The notes beneath the pieces are model-generated. The model did no database searches, had not been told where the DNA came from, and saw only the letters and a program-made list of their open reading frames with translations. The translations under genes were made by a program, and so were the position numbers. Shown piece by piece: positions 44,846 through 56,649 of a stretch of 64,000 nt of DNA. This stretch comes from Rugalucina vietnamica (lineage: Eukaryota; Mollusca; Bivalvia; Lucinida; Lucinidae), in NCBI GenBank assembly GCA_964017185.1, contig OZ024878.1, forward strand, positions 3,844,151-3,908,150, read 5' to 3'. Within the stretch, counting starts at the first letter, position 1. Each line of letters opens with the position of its first letter.

Positions 44846-45353
44846 GAGGGAAAAGGTTAAAAAAATCAAATGAAATTTTCAATTTTTGCTTCTGAAAAAA
44901 AAAAAGCCTTCTGTCCCGGGCATGGGCAAGTTTTCGTAATGGAAGGTTCTCTGAAAAGTCAGCGGATATGATTTACCTGGAACAGAAAAGAATCTTTATA
45001 AATTTCATATTAATACATTTGTGTGGGTTGATTAGTTTCCGTTGTTACAGTGCAAGTTATGCATTTTTATGGCAAAGGTCACTTTAATGCGAAAGTGTTG
45101 TCCATTTGTACAATTGTCTATAAAAACATAAATTCTAATGGTATCCTAATTTGGACTAAGATATATTTTCTGAGACTCTTGTTTGATTTAAAAGATTTTT
45201 TATTATTTCAAAATTGTGTTTAATATGGCTGCCGAAAGCAAAAGATACCTTAAAGTTTGATACATGTACCAAGTGTCCTACTAAACGTTCAGTCTAATTG
45301 TTCTTTCTAATATGGTAAATCGTTCTGGTTTGACATACATAATGGTAATAGTC

Positions 45354-45424
45354 CTTTAGACGAAACGTCTTTTAGACGAAATGTCCTTTAGACGAAATGG
45401 TCAAAGTTTAGACGAAATGTCATG
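45354..45424. repeat. TTTAGACGAAATGTC tandem repeat
   Basis: Four to five units of about 15 bp, directly next to the 3' end of the LINE at 45431. Confidence 0.8.
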
Positions 45425-45430
45425 GATTCA

Positions 45431-48185
45431 CAATATACAATACAATACAAATTTATTCATCGATTCAGGCCACAGGCCCATAACAACATAAATACATACA
45501 GAGAATATATATACACTTTATGTACTGGTGCATAGTCATAATCGAAATAGCAATTAAATTAATTGGGGTTGTCATTTAAAGAGTCTATGTAACTGGTGCG
45601 TCTATCCGTGGCATGAGATAGGTACAAAGCTAATTTAGTTTGTATGTGTGCATTAGTATCACTAAACAATTTATTAAACTTGAATAGTGAAGGTGATTGA
45701 ATATACTCTCTAGGTAGGTATTTTACCCTCAAATCCTTATATAATTCACATATAAACACAAAGTGATATTCATCCTCAATAGATGACTGGCATATCTTAC
45801 ATATTCTATCTATTCTTGCGACACCACTATGCCGACCTTTTTCTATTTCGAGGCAATGAGAAGACACTCTAAATTGTGACAGGGTACGTCTAAACTTTCT
45901 AGTCTTAATATGGTCTAGGTAAGATTCGTATCCATACACAGTCTTAAAGCCAGTATACGCTCTTAGTTTAGAGTTTCTATGTATATTAAAATACCATTGT
46001 TGCAAATATTGGTCTCTAAGCCTTTCAACAAGCGTATTTACAAATTGATATTCATTTGCTACTGATTGTCTTTCCCATACATAGCCAAAGCCGTTAGAAC
46101 AAAGCAGGTGTTTTATTCTACTTGCCCAATTCACAATACCAGCTTCTGAATAACATTTCAACATTATATAACACTTTTTTACATATCTACTGTCTTGCAT
46201 TCGTAGAATTTTTAACCAGTACTTAACACAACGTTTTACGGCATTGATATACATTGGGTAACGCCCACAATCCCCTAATACAGCATCATTTGATGCATTT
46301 AGTTTTACACACATGTATCGTTTACAGGCATAGACATGAACCCTTTCTATGGCTTTCTGGCTATCGACACCCCATAGTTTCGACCCGTATAAAAGCACGG
46401 GTGAAATTTTACTATCAAACAGTTTAAAAAACACTTCTTTTGGCAACTGACCATAATGGTATAACTTAGTTAAAAGAGAGACCAATACTCGTTTACCTTT
46501 TATGGCTTGATCATCTGCCATTTGCGTTAATGACAACTGTCGAGTAAAGTTTAAACCAAGGTAAGTAAAACATGATACAGTCTCTAAGATTTCCCCTGCG
46601 TACGACCACACCTCATTTTTACTTAATATGCCACCATTTTTAAAAACTACGACTTTCGTCTTTACAGTGTTTACGACTAAGTCTCGAACAATACAAAAGT
46701 TATGAAGTAAGTTTAATAATCTCTGCAATCCAATTACAGAGTCTGATATTAAAGCCAAGTCATCGGCAAACATCAATAATAAGATTTCTGCTAAATTGGG
46801 GAAAAGTTGTACTCCACGTAGATTACTATTTTCTATTTCCGTTGCCAGTTCGTTAATGAAAATGGAAAATAATATTGGTGAAGCCAAACAACCTTGCTTT
46901 AAACCCACTGGACAGTTGAAAAATGCAGTAAGACCTTCATTAGTTCTAACACAAGCCTTCACGGAATTATACATGCTTAACAGGTTCTTATAAAGTTTAC
47001 CCTTAATTCCAGATTTACTAATAACGTTCCACAGCTTGCTCCTATTTATCGAGTCAAATGCCTTTGTTAGGTCCACAAATGCCACATATAATTTACCACG
47101 TTTCTTTGACAAATACTTGTGTATTAAGGAATAGAGGATAAAGGACTGGTCAATCGTATTATATCCCTCTCGGAACCCTGCCTGGGATTCCGAAATTTTG
47201 TTGTATATGTTTGTATAAAAGGTAACTCTCCTTGTTAATATTGCCGTATATATCTTACCGAACACGTCAAGGAGGGAAATACCACTGTAATTGTCAGGGT
47301 CGTTCGCATCCCCCTTCTTCAGTATAGAAACAATAATTGAATAACACCATGGTTCTGGATACTCTGCACGGTCAAATATTCGATTAAAGAACTTGTTAAG
47401 GAGTGGTAAAATAGTTTCAACACTATTTATGAAAAACTCTGGAATTATGTCATCAAGACCCGCACTTTTTCCACATTTCAAATCTTTCACTGACTTCAAA
47501 ATTTTTCGTTAGTAATTTCAGAGTTGAAAATATAGTCTTCGAGTTCATTCTCGGTTATGTCGTATTCAATTTCGTCGTGATCATCTTCTACATCGATGTT
47601 GACCTCGTTATCATCAACGTTTCTAGACTTAAAGAGTTTTTCAAAATGGTCTTGCCACTGTGCTTTTGAGATTGTATTACCACTTCGATATCGAGAATCT
47701 GTCAACCGTTTTAGTTTATTCCAGAAAGACTTTGGATCAACAGAATTAGAAACAAGATCGTCAAGGACTTTTCTATTATGTAGCTCTTTTTGCGTATCAC
47801 AGTGTAATTTAAAAGTACTGCGTGCTTCCTTGTAAGCTACTAAGTTTGTAGTATTTCTCTCGCACCTGAACTGGCGAAGAAGACGAAATTTTTGAGCTTT
47901 CAGTATTTTACAGGTTCGGTCAAACCAAATAGGCTGTTTCTGTATAATGTTTTTGGTTTTACGCTCGCAGCATTCGCCACACAGTTTTAACTTGTTTACA
48001 AATTCATAAGCGATAAAATTGATATCGTTTAAGGGATCCTCGATTTTTTAACTAAACTCATCTATAAATTCGTTTGTGAATGTCAATTTTATGTTCTCTT
48101 TATACTGTTCAGTAGTATTGGCGTCAAAGCGATATGAACGTTTCGGCACATGACTGTCACAGGCTTTGGTTTCAGGTGGCTGCCA
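45431..48185 (-). pseudogene. Non-LTR retrotransposon (LINE), 5'-truncated, frame-broken
   Basis: The minus strand contains the RT domain: CGKSAGLDDIIPEFF, VAFVDLTKAFDSI (motif A), GLKQGCLASPILF (motif B), FADDLALIS (motif C). The C-terminal zinc finger is CKICQSSIEDEYHF...C and the stop is at 45559. Upstream of the RT the same protein continues in another frame (47496-47850, with QWQDHFEKLF and WFDRTCKILKAQ) up to about 48185, with a frameshift near 47497 and a stop near 48048. The N-terminal endonuclease is missing. The 3' end has a TATTG-type short tandem tail. It belongs to the LINE group with a C-terminal CCHC-like finger; I do not assign the clade. It is inserted next to another LINE remnant. 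Confidence 0.88.
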
Positions 48186-48189
48186 CTCC

Positions 48190-48540
48190 TGACGACACAA
48201 TAACATGTATGTCTTCCATGAACTGAGCTTGTCTATTCAAAAGAGGGACCTGTCTGTGTTCAGTTTTGGTGAACACATCCGTGAACTGATCATTGAATTT
48301 ACCAGACTTTTCAAAATCTGATTATATCAAGACCACTTCCATTTCTCTTTTTCAAAGGGGGATACCTCGAACATCTTTTTTTCTGATTGTTTATATATCA
48401 AAAGGAATCTCTTGGAATAGCCTTAACATCACCAACCAAGTTATTTACATACGCCCATGTTTTTCTGATAGCTGCTTTAATTTCTCTTCTCGAAGTTTCA
48501 TTCTAAATTTTGTACTCCCAATTTTCTTTGCTTTGACGTA
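48190..48540 (-). pseudogene. Second LINE fragment (CR1/L2-like)
   Basis: The minus strand reads IPPLKKRNGSGL..DISDFEKSGKFNDQFTDVFT...VPLLNRQAQFM in interrupted frames, the linker region just before the RT of CR1/L2/Jockey-type LINEs. It breaks where the LINE at 45431-48185 begins. A (TTC)n run lies at 48550-48575. Confidence 0.65.
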
Positions 48541-48914
48541 AGTTTCAATTCTTCTTCTTCTTCTTCTTCTTCTGAACTCCTCGATGGACTGGGAGTCTGT
48601 GTATGCGATTTTTCCATGTTGCCAAATCTAAAGGGTCACTGACGAGACTTTAATAGTCGAAACCGCGGTATGGCCCATCCCCTCTCTCATTAGTGCCTTC
48701 GCTGCTCTGAAATGATCTCAGTTAAATTTTTATTTCCAGTCGTGGATGGTTCTGGGAAAGGTGAGTTCTTGTATACAGTGACTTTGGCGGTGGGCTTGGG
48801 TAGTCTCTGTTGATTTCTGTTGCGCCTGTCATTGTTCAAAATGAAGAACATCACTAGTGTCCATGTCTATTCACCATTTTTGCATTATCTGCTGGTTTCC
48901 ACCTGACACATAAT

Positions 48915-49001
48915 CAATATTGGAAATACAGGTAACCAAAACCCCCTGAGAGAAAAATAAATAATCCAGGGGTGGGGGGTTACCTGTTTTTCCAGTACTG
49001 A
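48915..49001. repeat. CAATATTGGAAATACAGG palindrome, copy 2
   Basis: 23-bp arms with a ~40-base loop holding CCCCCTGAG / CAGGGGTGGGGGG. See 41566. Confidence 0.78.
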
Positions 49002-49049
49002 TTTCAGTAAGCTAGGAACCAGTAGATAATGCAAAAATGATGAATAGCT

Positions 49050-49265
49050 ACATGCCGTATCTTGTTGTCAATCTGTTATTCTTTCTCTTGCTTTCAAGTG
49101 CCTCCCATCCAAAATCTTCCAGGATTTTTCTCAGAATAGTTGCCATGAACGAAACGAGCTGCCTGTCTCTGCACTTTCTCTAGCTTGATATCATCTGTAC
49201 ATAGTACTAGTGGTATCTCAAGCTGGTGATGCATAATCCAGGACTGGTCTCACAACTGCGAATCA
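49050..49265 (-). pseudogene. CR1/L2-like LINE C-terminal fragment
   Basis: The minus strand reads VVRPVLDYASPA...KLEKVQRQAARFV, the conserved C-terminal segment after the RT of CR1/L2-like LINEs, with in-frame stops. The same region exists in 58588-58888. Confidence 0.7.
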
Positions 49266-50346
49266 TTCTTCTTATTTGAGGCGTTAATAATGTGACTGAG
49301 GACTGGGGTCTTGCGGAAATTCAACAGATTCAGTTCTGTTTAGAAAAATATGCACACTTTGGATACCATTCTCATTAATATGCTTGCTGCTCTTAAAGGA
49401 TCTCAGTTTTAATTTTTTACCCATCATTATTTCATGCCTTTATCTGTGCCATATATTTGTATTTAGCTAAAACAACAATACACATACGAGGATGATCCAA
49501 TAATGATTAAGACTTTTTGAATTATTCCTAAGTAAATAAACGGCTTATTGTGAATATCTGGTTAACAATGTAATGTGCACACGATACACTGGTTAAAATC
49601 CACATGTAGACAACAACCTTCTGTTGCTTAGCAACGAGAGAATGTTAGTCAAATGTCCTTGGCCACGTGGTACTTATGCATATAAAATGGGTTGCCATGG
49701 CAACAGGTGATAAAATTTTCAATCTTGGCACACAGTTACTAGTATTTATAGCATTCATAACTAGCTTTATGCTTTGCAAATATCACTAACATACAGCTCA
49801 TAATTCAAGTAGGCTGAGCATTTTTGCGAGAAAAGTTGGGTTTTAGCTGCGAAAAAATTCAGTGATTTTGGGGGTAGGGGTGAGAAATATCTTATAACTT
49901 GAGTATACATGACACAGTAAATTGTTTTAAACCTTGAAATGATCAATTATGGGGTAAATGTATCAAAAGATTTTCAAAAGGAACACCTGTCCCTTTCTGA
50001 GTCATCATAGCAACAATAGAATTTGGAAAATGCTATAAGCAAGAATTCATAGTGGAAAATGGTTGCTAGGCAACCATCTCTCGATCACATGCGCAAGACT
50101 CGAATCGACCGAAGTAAAATATTTCATAGATGAATATTAACACAGACAATGCTCAATTATACTGCTTTTAAAATTTTTGACACAGCTAGATTTATATAGA
50201 TTATGTCTTTTCAAAGGGCAGATGGTGGCCATAGGTACTGCACGAGTAGTTCTTAAATAACCATAGCAACCAAAGTTGTTCACCAAATTTGATAAAACAC
50301 GCTCCGTAGAGAGATCAAATGTGTATCTAGTAAACGAAAGTAGTTA
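49266..50346. other. Intergenic, no gene recognised
   Basis: AT-rich with several GTTGCCATGGCAAC-like and ACCATAGCAACC motifs (49690, 50268), which resemble X-box/RFX sites. No coding sequence. Confidence 0.4.
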
Positions 50347-51153
50347 CCTAGATAGCATGACAACGTTGGCCCTACGTTGGCATTGAATCGCATCGTTGGT
50401 AAATGGTTAGCCGTTGGCAGTGAAACGTTGGGCCTACGTTGGATCTATGTTGACCCATTTGTGACACAAAATCTTATTAATTTAATTAGGCAGCCAAATA
50501 ATACTTAAGTTGGCAGAGTGATGGGAAAACGTTTTCCTTTCAATTATTGTAACGTTGGTCCAACGTTTGCCCAACGTCGTGTGTTTCCTAAAATGTTCAT
50601 ACATGTGTATAATGTTGGCCCAACGTTGGGCCAACGTTAGCACACCAAGCCCGAAAAAATGACAATTCAAACTCTTAAATGGTCAAAACAACTATAGAAA
50701 AGCCTTTATATTATCTGAACAGAGTAAGTTGTTACATAATCTGATCAGGCGTAAGTTGCAGGTAGACCAGGACATTCCAGTTTCAATCTAACGTATTTTG
50801 GCCAATCTTTGTTCTGCATACATGGTAATTAAGCCGTTTTACTTGTTGGCTTACCTCAAACCAACAGTCCATTAAAATGTGGTGTACAACCAGGAAACAC
50901 ACATTTTGCTCATGCAGAATCAAAGGTACAGAGCAGCTGCACCTTTGATTAAGTTGACCTAGACGTAATATTCCCATCGGTATTCCGTTAAACCTCTCCA
51001 TACCGACGGAAATGGGATATATTCAGCCCTTGGTCGAAAATGAAAAGTCAGCAAAACTGCAAAACTGTGTTATTCTAACTTATGTAAAATCTTTTCTTGC
51101 ATATATGGCATGGATAATATATATTCTAGTTGTTAAAGAACGCAGAATCATAA

Positions 51154-51746
51154 AAAGGTACAAGTAGGCAAAGATCAGGAAAAGGCGCAATCAGAAAAAG
51201 ATTCCCACTCCATAAACCGAGGTGGGAAAAAACCAAACTAACAATCAGGTACTTTATACCATGAAACATATCGTAAACCGAATGAGCAGCTATTTTCCCA
51301 ATAGGTGGCCACTCAGTTACTTTAACTTAACTAAAAATATGAAAACATACGTAAGGCGCCAACAGCACAAAAACATTTAAACACCAAGACATAAAACAAA
51401 AAGAACCACTACAGAAGTATCGACTTGGAACGATCAGTAACACAAAGTTACTGGCGGGCTTAAACCAGTTTTACAGGTACCTAACCTCACCCTCAGCTTC
51501 TGCAGTGGTTCATAACATTTAGTTAGTTATTTGGTCCTTGTGGTGAATCTCTAACTAGTCAATGAATCATCAAGAACAAACAAACAAATCATGATAAACA
51601 TCCTGATGAATCAAAACCCAGGACTCACAGATTGAGTAAGCTGCCCGACGATGGAGATCTCCCTGGGTGCCGAATAACCTACTAACTCCGGAGCAAAAGA
51701 AAAACACCAGTTGGACCCCGGTGGGCCAAGCAACAGACAAGAAGCT
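51154..51746 (-). mobile_element. Naiad 3'-end fragment, inverse orientation
   Basis: The reverse complement of the last ~590 bases of the family (compare 1424-2018), starting AAAAAGGTACAAG and ending at CAGACAAGAAGCT. It joins the right half of a TGAGCC MITE at 51747. Confidence 0.9.
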
Positions 51747-51842
51747 ATTCTTTCTAAATCTGAAATTTCTATCTTCTACAGTCTGGTTTGTGTCGGACAT
51801 GATCAGTGACCCAGATTGTTGGTTTTCTCATGCATAGGCTCA
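51747..51842. mobile_element. Right half of a TGAGCC MITE
   Basis: TCTGAAATTTC...GTTTGTGTCGGAC...TTGGTTTTCTCATGC...GGCTCA matches the right half of the MITE family; the left half is absent. Confidence 0.8.
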
Positions 51843-52253
51843 GGTAGTAATTGACCTGCACTGATTGACTGTGTAGATGCACACGCTAATCGCACAGGTA
51901 ATGTATTCCTGATGTGAAACCCAAATTTTGTCTTAAATAATATGTATAATTATTTTTGGTGCAATAAAGAGTAGATTTAATATTCATACATATATTATTT
52001 TGTTTGCATTGATAAAAATTATTTTTCCAATTTTCTAGCTTTTTGATACACATGCTTAGATAAGAAACAAATAAGGTATAATCAAATTATTTGTTATCAT
52101 AAAACAGACAGGTCACCCACTGCTTTCACCACAAATTAATCTGAAACATGATACCCAGAAGAACAGAATATGTGGCCACAATTATCTATGGATAATTGAG
52201 CCGCGTCATGAGATAACCGGACTTCAACACAATACTAGTACTCCCAACTATGA

Positions 52254-53371
52254 CTATCACAAAAACGATTAGGGATTACATTAACTCCTCTTAGGTTGCA
52301 TGCCGCGTCTACTGTACGGATTCCTCATTCAACTAACAATTTTCAAAATTTATTACCTACTGTTAGGGTGACACCTCTTAATTTATTTTCGGCATCTACT
52401 GTTAATCTACACGGAGCTTCTAATTCAAATATGTTTCGTAATAATCTTCAGATTAGGTTATCTCCACTCAAATCACCAATTTTACGTAAATATATTAATC
52501 CGTTCAAGAGACCTGGAATGTACCCTAGTATTTCTAAGTGCAATGCCAAGAAGTGCAACTGTTGCAATCATTTATGCTCTAAGACTACTATCACTTCATC
52601 TGTGAATGGTAGGACATTTTCAGTGGTTAATGATTCTGATTTAGACTGAAAATCAATGGATCTTGTATATGTTCTTACTTGAAATACAAATAAATGTAAG
52701 ATGCAATATGTTGGACAAACTTGTCGAACTTTGCAAAAACGATTTGGTGAGCACTATCGTAGAATCAGAAAGCCAAAAAATAATGATACCTTTCTGTACC
52801 AGCATTTTAAGCGCACTGGTCATTCTCCCAATGATGTTATAGTTCAACCAGTCGAGAAAATCTCATATGATGAAAATTCTTCAGTTAGATTCAAAAGCAT
52901 CAAACGATTTGAAACTGAACTTAAATGGATAAAATTACTGCAAACACCCTTTCCACTGGGATTTAACGACAACATTTACCATGAAGGCAATATTTCCAAA
53001 ATGCCCGATTTTGATGTACTTACACTTTCAGAGTCCCGTAAACGTAAATCTAGATCACATGGTATACGGGAAAAGGGTAATGACAAACGTAAACGGTGCG
53101 CTGCATTGAAATTGAACATTTCCCTTAATGATTTAGCTGTTAAACTAAGGATTCACGGTCGACATCCAATGCTGTCTTATCTTAGTTCTCTACCTATTTC
53201 TGCATTACGTTCCTTGGACACAGAGTCTAATAGATTTTGCGATAGAAATCATCAAATGTATGACGCTGCACTGTTAACAAGATGGTATACTCAGCATGCT
53301 CTTCGTCCATTTATCGATTCCGAATCTAATCATACTAGAGGTTTTATTAAAATTCCTTTCATTAATAAAGG
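52254..53371 (+). pseudogene. Naiad N-terminal part: CCHH-type GIY-YIG endonuclease
   Basis: One reading frame runs from 52254 to 53371 if TGA at 52647 and 52680 are read through. An N-terminal basic region contains CNAKKCNCCNHLC (about 52543-52581). The endonuclease has VYVLT (GIY-like, 52665-52679), then the TGA, NKCKMQYVGQT (YIG-like), the catalytic Arg in LQKRFGEHYR and Glu in RFETELKWI (about 52908-52934). The TGA codons replace the two cysteines that precede and follow the GIY strand in the CCHH finger of Penelope-type endonucleases. The start codon is unclear: an ATG at 52250 is in another frame. The frame continues in sense into the RT half when the inverse insertion is removed (FINKG before it and IDFIDLPSIF after). 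Confidence 0.85.
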
Positions 53372-53950
53372 AAAAAGGTACAAGTAGGCAAAGATCAGGA
53401 AAAGGCGCAATCAGAAAAAGATTCCCACTCCAAAAACCGAGGTGGGAAAAAAACCAAACTAACAATCAGGTACTTATACCATGAAACAATCGTAAGCCGA
53501 ATGGGCAGCTATTTTCCCAATAGGTGGCCACTCAGTTACCTTAACTTAACTAAAAATATGAAAACACACATAAGGCGCCAACAGCACAAAAAAAATTTAA
53601 ACACCAAGACATAAAACAAAAAGAACCACCACAGAAGTATCGACTTGGAACGATCAGTAACACAAAGTTACTGGCGGGCTTAAACCGGTTTTACATGGCC
53701 ATAACCTCACCCTCAGCTTCCGCAGTGGTTCATAACACCTAGTTAGTTATTCGGTCCTCGTGGTGAATCTCTAACTAGTCAATGAATCATCAAGAATAAA
53801 CAAATAAATCATGATAAAAATCCTGATGAATCAAAAACCAGGACTCACAGACTGAGTAAGCTGCCCGACGATGGAGATCCCTGGGCGCCGAATAACCTAC
53901 TAACTCCGGAGCAAAAGAAAAACACCAGTTGGACCCCGGTGGGCCAAGCA
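53372..53950 (-). mobile_element. Inverse Naiad 3'-end insertion inside the Naiad ORF
   Basis: The reverse complement of a 5'-truncated 3' end of the family, starting AAAAAGGTACAAG and ending at GGGCCAAGCA. It splits the single Naiad ORF without visible target duplication. It resembles the 51154-51746 fragment, but its truncation point differs by about 12 bases. Confidence 0.92.
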
Positions 53951-56033
53951 ATTGACTTTATTGATTTACCAAGCATATTTCAGGATAATTCAGTGATACA
54001 GTCTACACCTACCTACTTCCAAAATTCAGAACCTCCTATTATTTGTTACAAATATAACAAACCAATCAGAAATACTATTTTAATTTCAATAAACTTGTTT
54101 CTGATCTTGATATCCATGCTAATACTCCTAAGTCTTGAGATTGTAAAGATTCAAAATATGTTTATCAACCAGCCGGACATATAGTTACCGGAAATTTAAA
54201 AATAATTTTGGATTCTAGAATTCGCAAAATTGTTTCTAAAGGTCCGAAATATAGATTCCCTTCCTACATTAATTTCGACAAATGTAGAGAGGAGATTGCA
54301 TCTGCATTAAATGATTTCGGTAATCGATGGTGTAAACGAGAGGGTGTTGAGGATAATGCTCTTAAAGAATGGAAAAGAAGTATCTTCACTATCGTGGATA
54401 AACGTATTAAGTTTTATTCACAAAATACTAATCTTTTACCTCCTAAACCCAAATCGTCATTTAGGCATTTGAAGCAGGGTATCCAAGAATTTCATAGACA
54501 AAACCGCAAACAATGTTGTTGTCGTTTGTAGGCTTCACTACGTTAACACCTTAAAACAGGAGCTTGATGGTACCAGGGCTTATCTGGAGACAGATACTGA
54601 TGGAGTGTCTGTAGTTAATGCCCACTTAAACGATTTACCTGTTAAGTTTTCTGTTTGTGTCAATGAAGGCCAAGACAAACTTCCTACGATGTATTGGTTA
54701 CCTAAGCTTCACAAAAGACCATGCAAAGCTAGATTTATTGCAAATTCTAGCTCTTGTACTACCACTGAACTTTCTAAATTATTTACTTCCTGTCTTACTG
54801 CTATCAAATCTCATGTTATAAGATACTGTGAGACAGTGTATGAAACTTCAAATAAAAATTGCTTTTGGTCAATAAAAAATTCTGGTGAGGTGCTCAGTAA
54901 ATTGAAGTGTAGAGGGTTCCGTGCGACAAGCTTGTCCACATATGATTTTTCTACTCTGTATACAACATTACCACATAATCTAATAAAAGAAAAACTTCTG
55001 GATTTGATAGAGTGGACCTTCAAAAGGGCATTAAAAAACTATGGTTCACTTTATTTGACATGTAATGACAGAAAGGCTTTTTTCACTTCCTCTGACCAAA
55101 GTCGGTATACACTTTGGTCATGTCAGAATGTGTGCGACGCCTTGTCCTATCTCCTTGATAATATTTATATTAGATTTGGGACCAAGTTATACAGACAAAT
55201 TGTTGGAATTCCGATGGGTACAAATTGCGCACCTCTCGTAGCTGATCTATTTTTATACTGCTACGAAAAAGGTTTCATGGATTCTCTTAACCATGATAAT
55301 CAAGCTGATGTTATCGAGGCTTTTAATTCCACATCTAGGTACCTCGATGACCTTTTGAACATTGACAACCCTTATTTTGAAGGTATGGTCAATCAAATTT
55401 ATCCACCTGAACTTCAGTTGAACAAAGCCAATATCTCAGATACCGAAGCCCCTTTTTAGATCTACATATGTCTGTTGCAAATGGATTTGTTTCTTCTAAA
55501 AGTTATGATAAGCGCGATGACTTTGATTTTGATATAGTAAATTTTCCATTTTTGGATGGTGACGTTCCTCGTAGTGCTTCTTATGGTGTTTACATTTCGC
55601 AACTTATTAGGTTTGCTAGAGTCTGCAATCATGTTACAGACTTCAACGCTTGAAATAAATGTTTAACGGCAAAACTTCTCCAACAGGGCTATCGGTATCA
55701 TAAACTTCGAAAAACCTTTTCTAAATTTTATCGTAGACACTATGAACTGATTTCCAAATATAATGTTGGGTTAAAGACGCTTTTGAGGGCCTTTCGGAAC
55801 CTGAATTTTATGGTGACTTGGTTTACAAATTTAAGAAACTTATAGGAATTAATGATTTTTCTTTTCAGTTCAGAAAAATTATAACACGTTACAGACGTAT
55901 AGGCTATAACTTGAATGTTATGCGACAGTCTGCATGCTTAGTTTTTAACCCAATCATGGCTGATAACTATGCTGCCTTCTTTAATTGCACACCGGTGGGT
56001 CGAGCGTCAGACTCTATGATGGCCCCGACTTAA
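53951..56033 (+). pseudogene. Naiad C-terminal part: CxC linker and reverse transcriptase
   Basis: From IDFIDLPSIF (53951), through a 1-base loss near 54078, to the linker with TGA-GAT-TGT (54136-54144, the CxC motif as X-D-C) and YVYQPAGHIVTGNL. A ~20-base loss near 54495 removes the start of the ADKA motif. The RT follows: LPTMYWLPKLHK, YDFSTLYTTL (motif A), GIPMGTNCAP (motif B), RYLDDLLNI (motif C). Then come a 1-base loss at about 55455, a CGA-to-TGA stop at 55651 (Arg in the copy at 308-2018), a 4-base loss near 55790, and the terminal ASDSMMAPT and TAA at 56031. Penelope RTs are related to telomerase RT. Catalytic aspartates are retained but the copy cannot make a full protein. Confidence 0.88.
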
Positions 56034-56649
56034 AGCTATTCATTTTAGTTGGTTGGGGCCGGAGCTTCTTGTCTGTTGCTTGGCCCACCGGGGTCCAACT
56101 GGTGTTTTTCTTTTGCTCCGGAGTTAGTAGGTTATTCGGCGCCAAGGGATCTCCATCGTCGGGCAGCTTACTCAATCTGTGAGTCCTGGTTTTTGATTCA
56201 TCAGGATGTTTATCATGATTTGTTTGTTTGTTCTTGATGATTCATTGACTAGTTAGAGATTCACCACGAGGTCCGAAGAACTAACTAAATGTTTTGAACC
56301 ACTGCAGAAGCTGAGGGTGAAGTTATGGCCATGTAAAACCGGTTTAAGCCCGCCAGTAACTTTGTGTTACTGATCGTTCCAAGGCGATACTTCTGTGGTG
56401 GTTTTTTTTTTGTCTTGGTGTTTAAATTTTTTGTGCTGTTGGCGCCTTATGTATGTTTTCATATTTTTAGTTAAGTTAAGGTAACTGAGTGGCCACCTAT
56501 TGGGAAAATAGCTGCTCATTCGGCTTCAGATATGTTTCATGGTATAAGTGCCTGATTGATAATTTGTTTTTTTCCCACCTCGGTTTTTGGAGTGGGAATC
56601 TTTTTCTGATTGCGCCTTTTCCTGATCTTTGCCTACTTGTACCTTTTTG
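56034..56649 (+). promoter_or_regulatory. Naiad 3' UTR with conserved stem-loops
   Basis: It contains a long stem (ACCACTGCAGAAG near 56299-56311 with CTTCTGTGGTGGT near 56388-56400), an inner CAGTAAC/GTTACTG hairpin, and a TAGTTAG/CTAACTA hairpin (about 56248-56290) bracketed by ATGA and TGA motifs. If the element encodes selenocysteine, a SECIS should be here; the ATGA-bracketed hairpin is one candidate but does not clearly fit the consensus. Confidence 0.6.

Larger units (their letters stand above)
52219..56649 (+). mobile_element. Near full-length Naiad-type Penelope-like element
   Basis: One retroelement with an N-terminal GIY-YIG endonuclease, a CxC linker and a C-terminal reverse transcriptase, i.e. 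the permuted domain order that defines Naiads (Craig and colleagues, 2021). It sits inside a TGAGCC MITE (left piece 52197-52218, right piece 56650-56853), which fixes both ends. It contains a 579-bp inverse fragment of its own 3' end (53372-53950) and several frame lesions. The three TGA codons in the endonuclease and linker fall on cysteine positions (see findings). It is related to the copy at 308-2018 and fragments at 17545 and 51154. Confidence 0.9.

Noticed and set aside
55651-55653. A further in-frame TGA in the Naiad reverse transcriptase as selenocysteine
   Set aside because: The sister copy at 308-2018 has CGA (Arg) there, so a C-to-T decay explains it.
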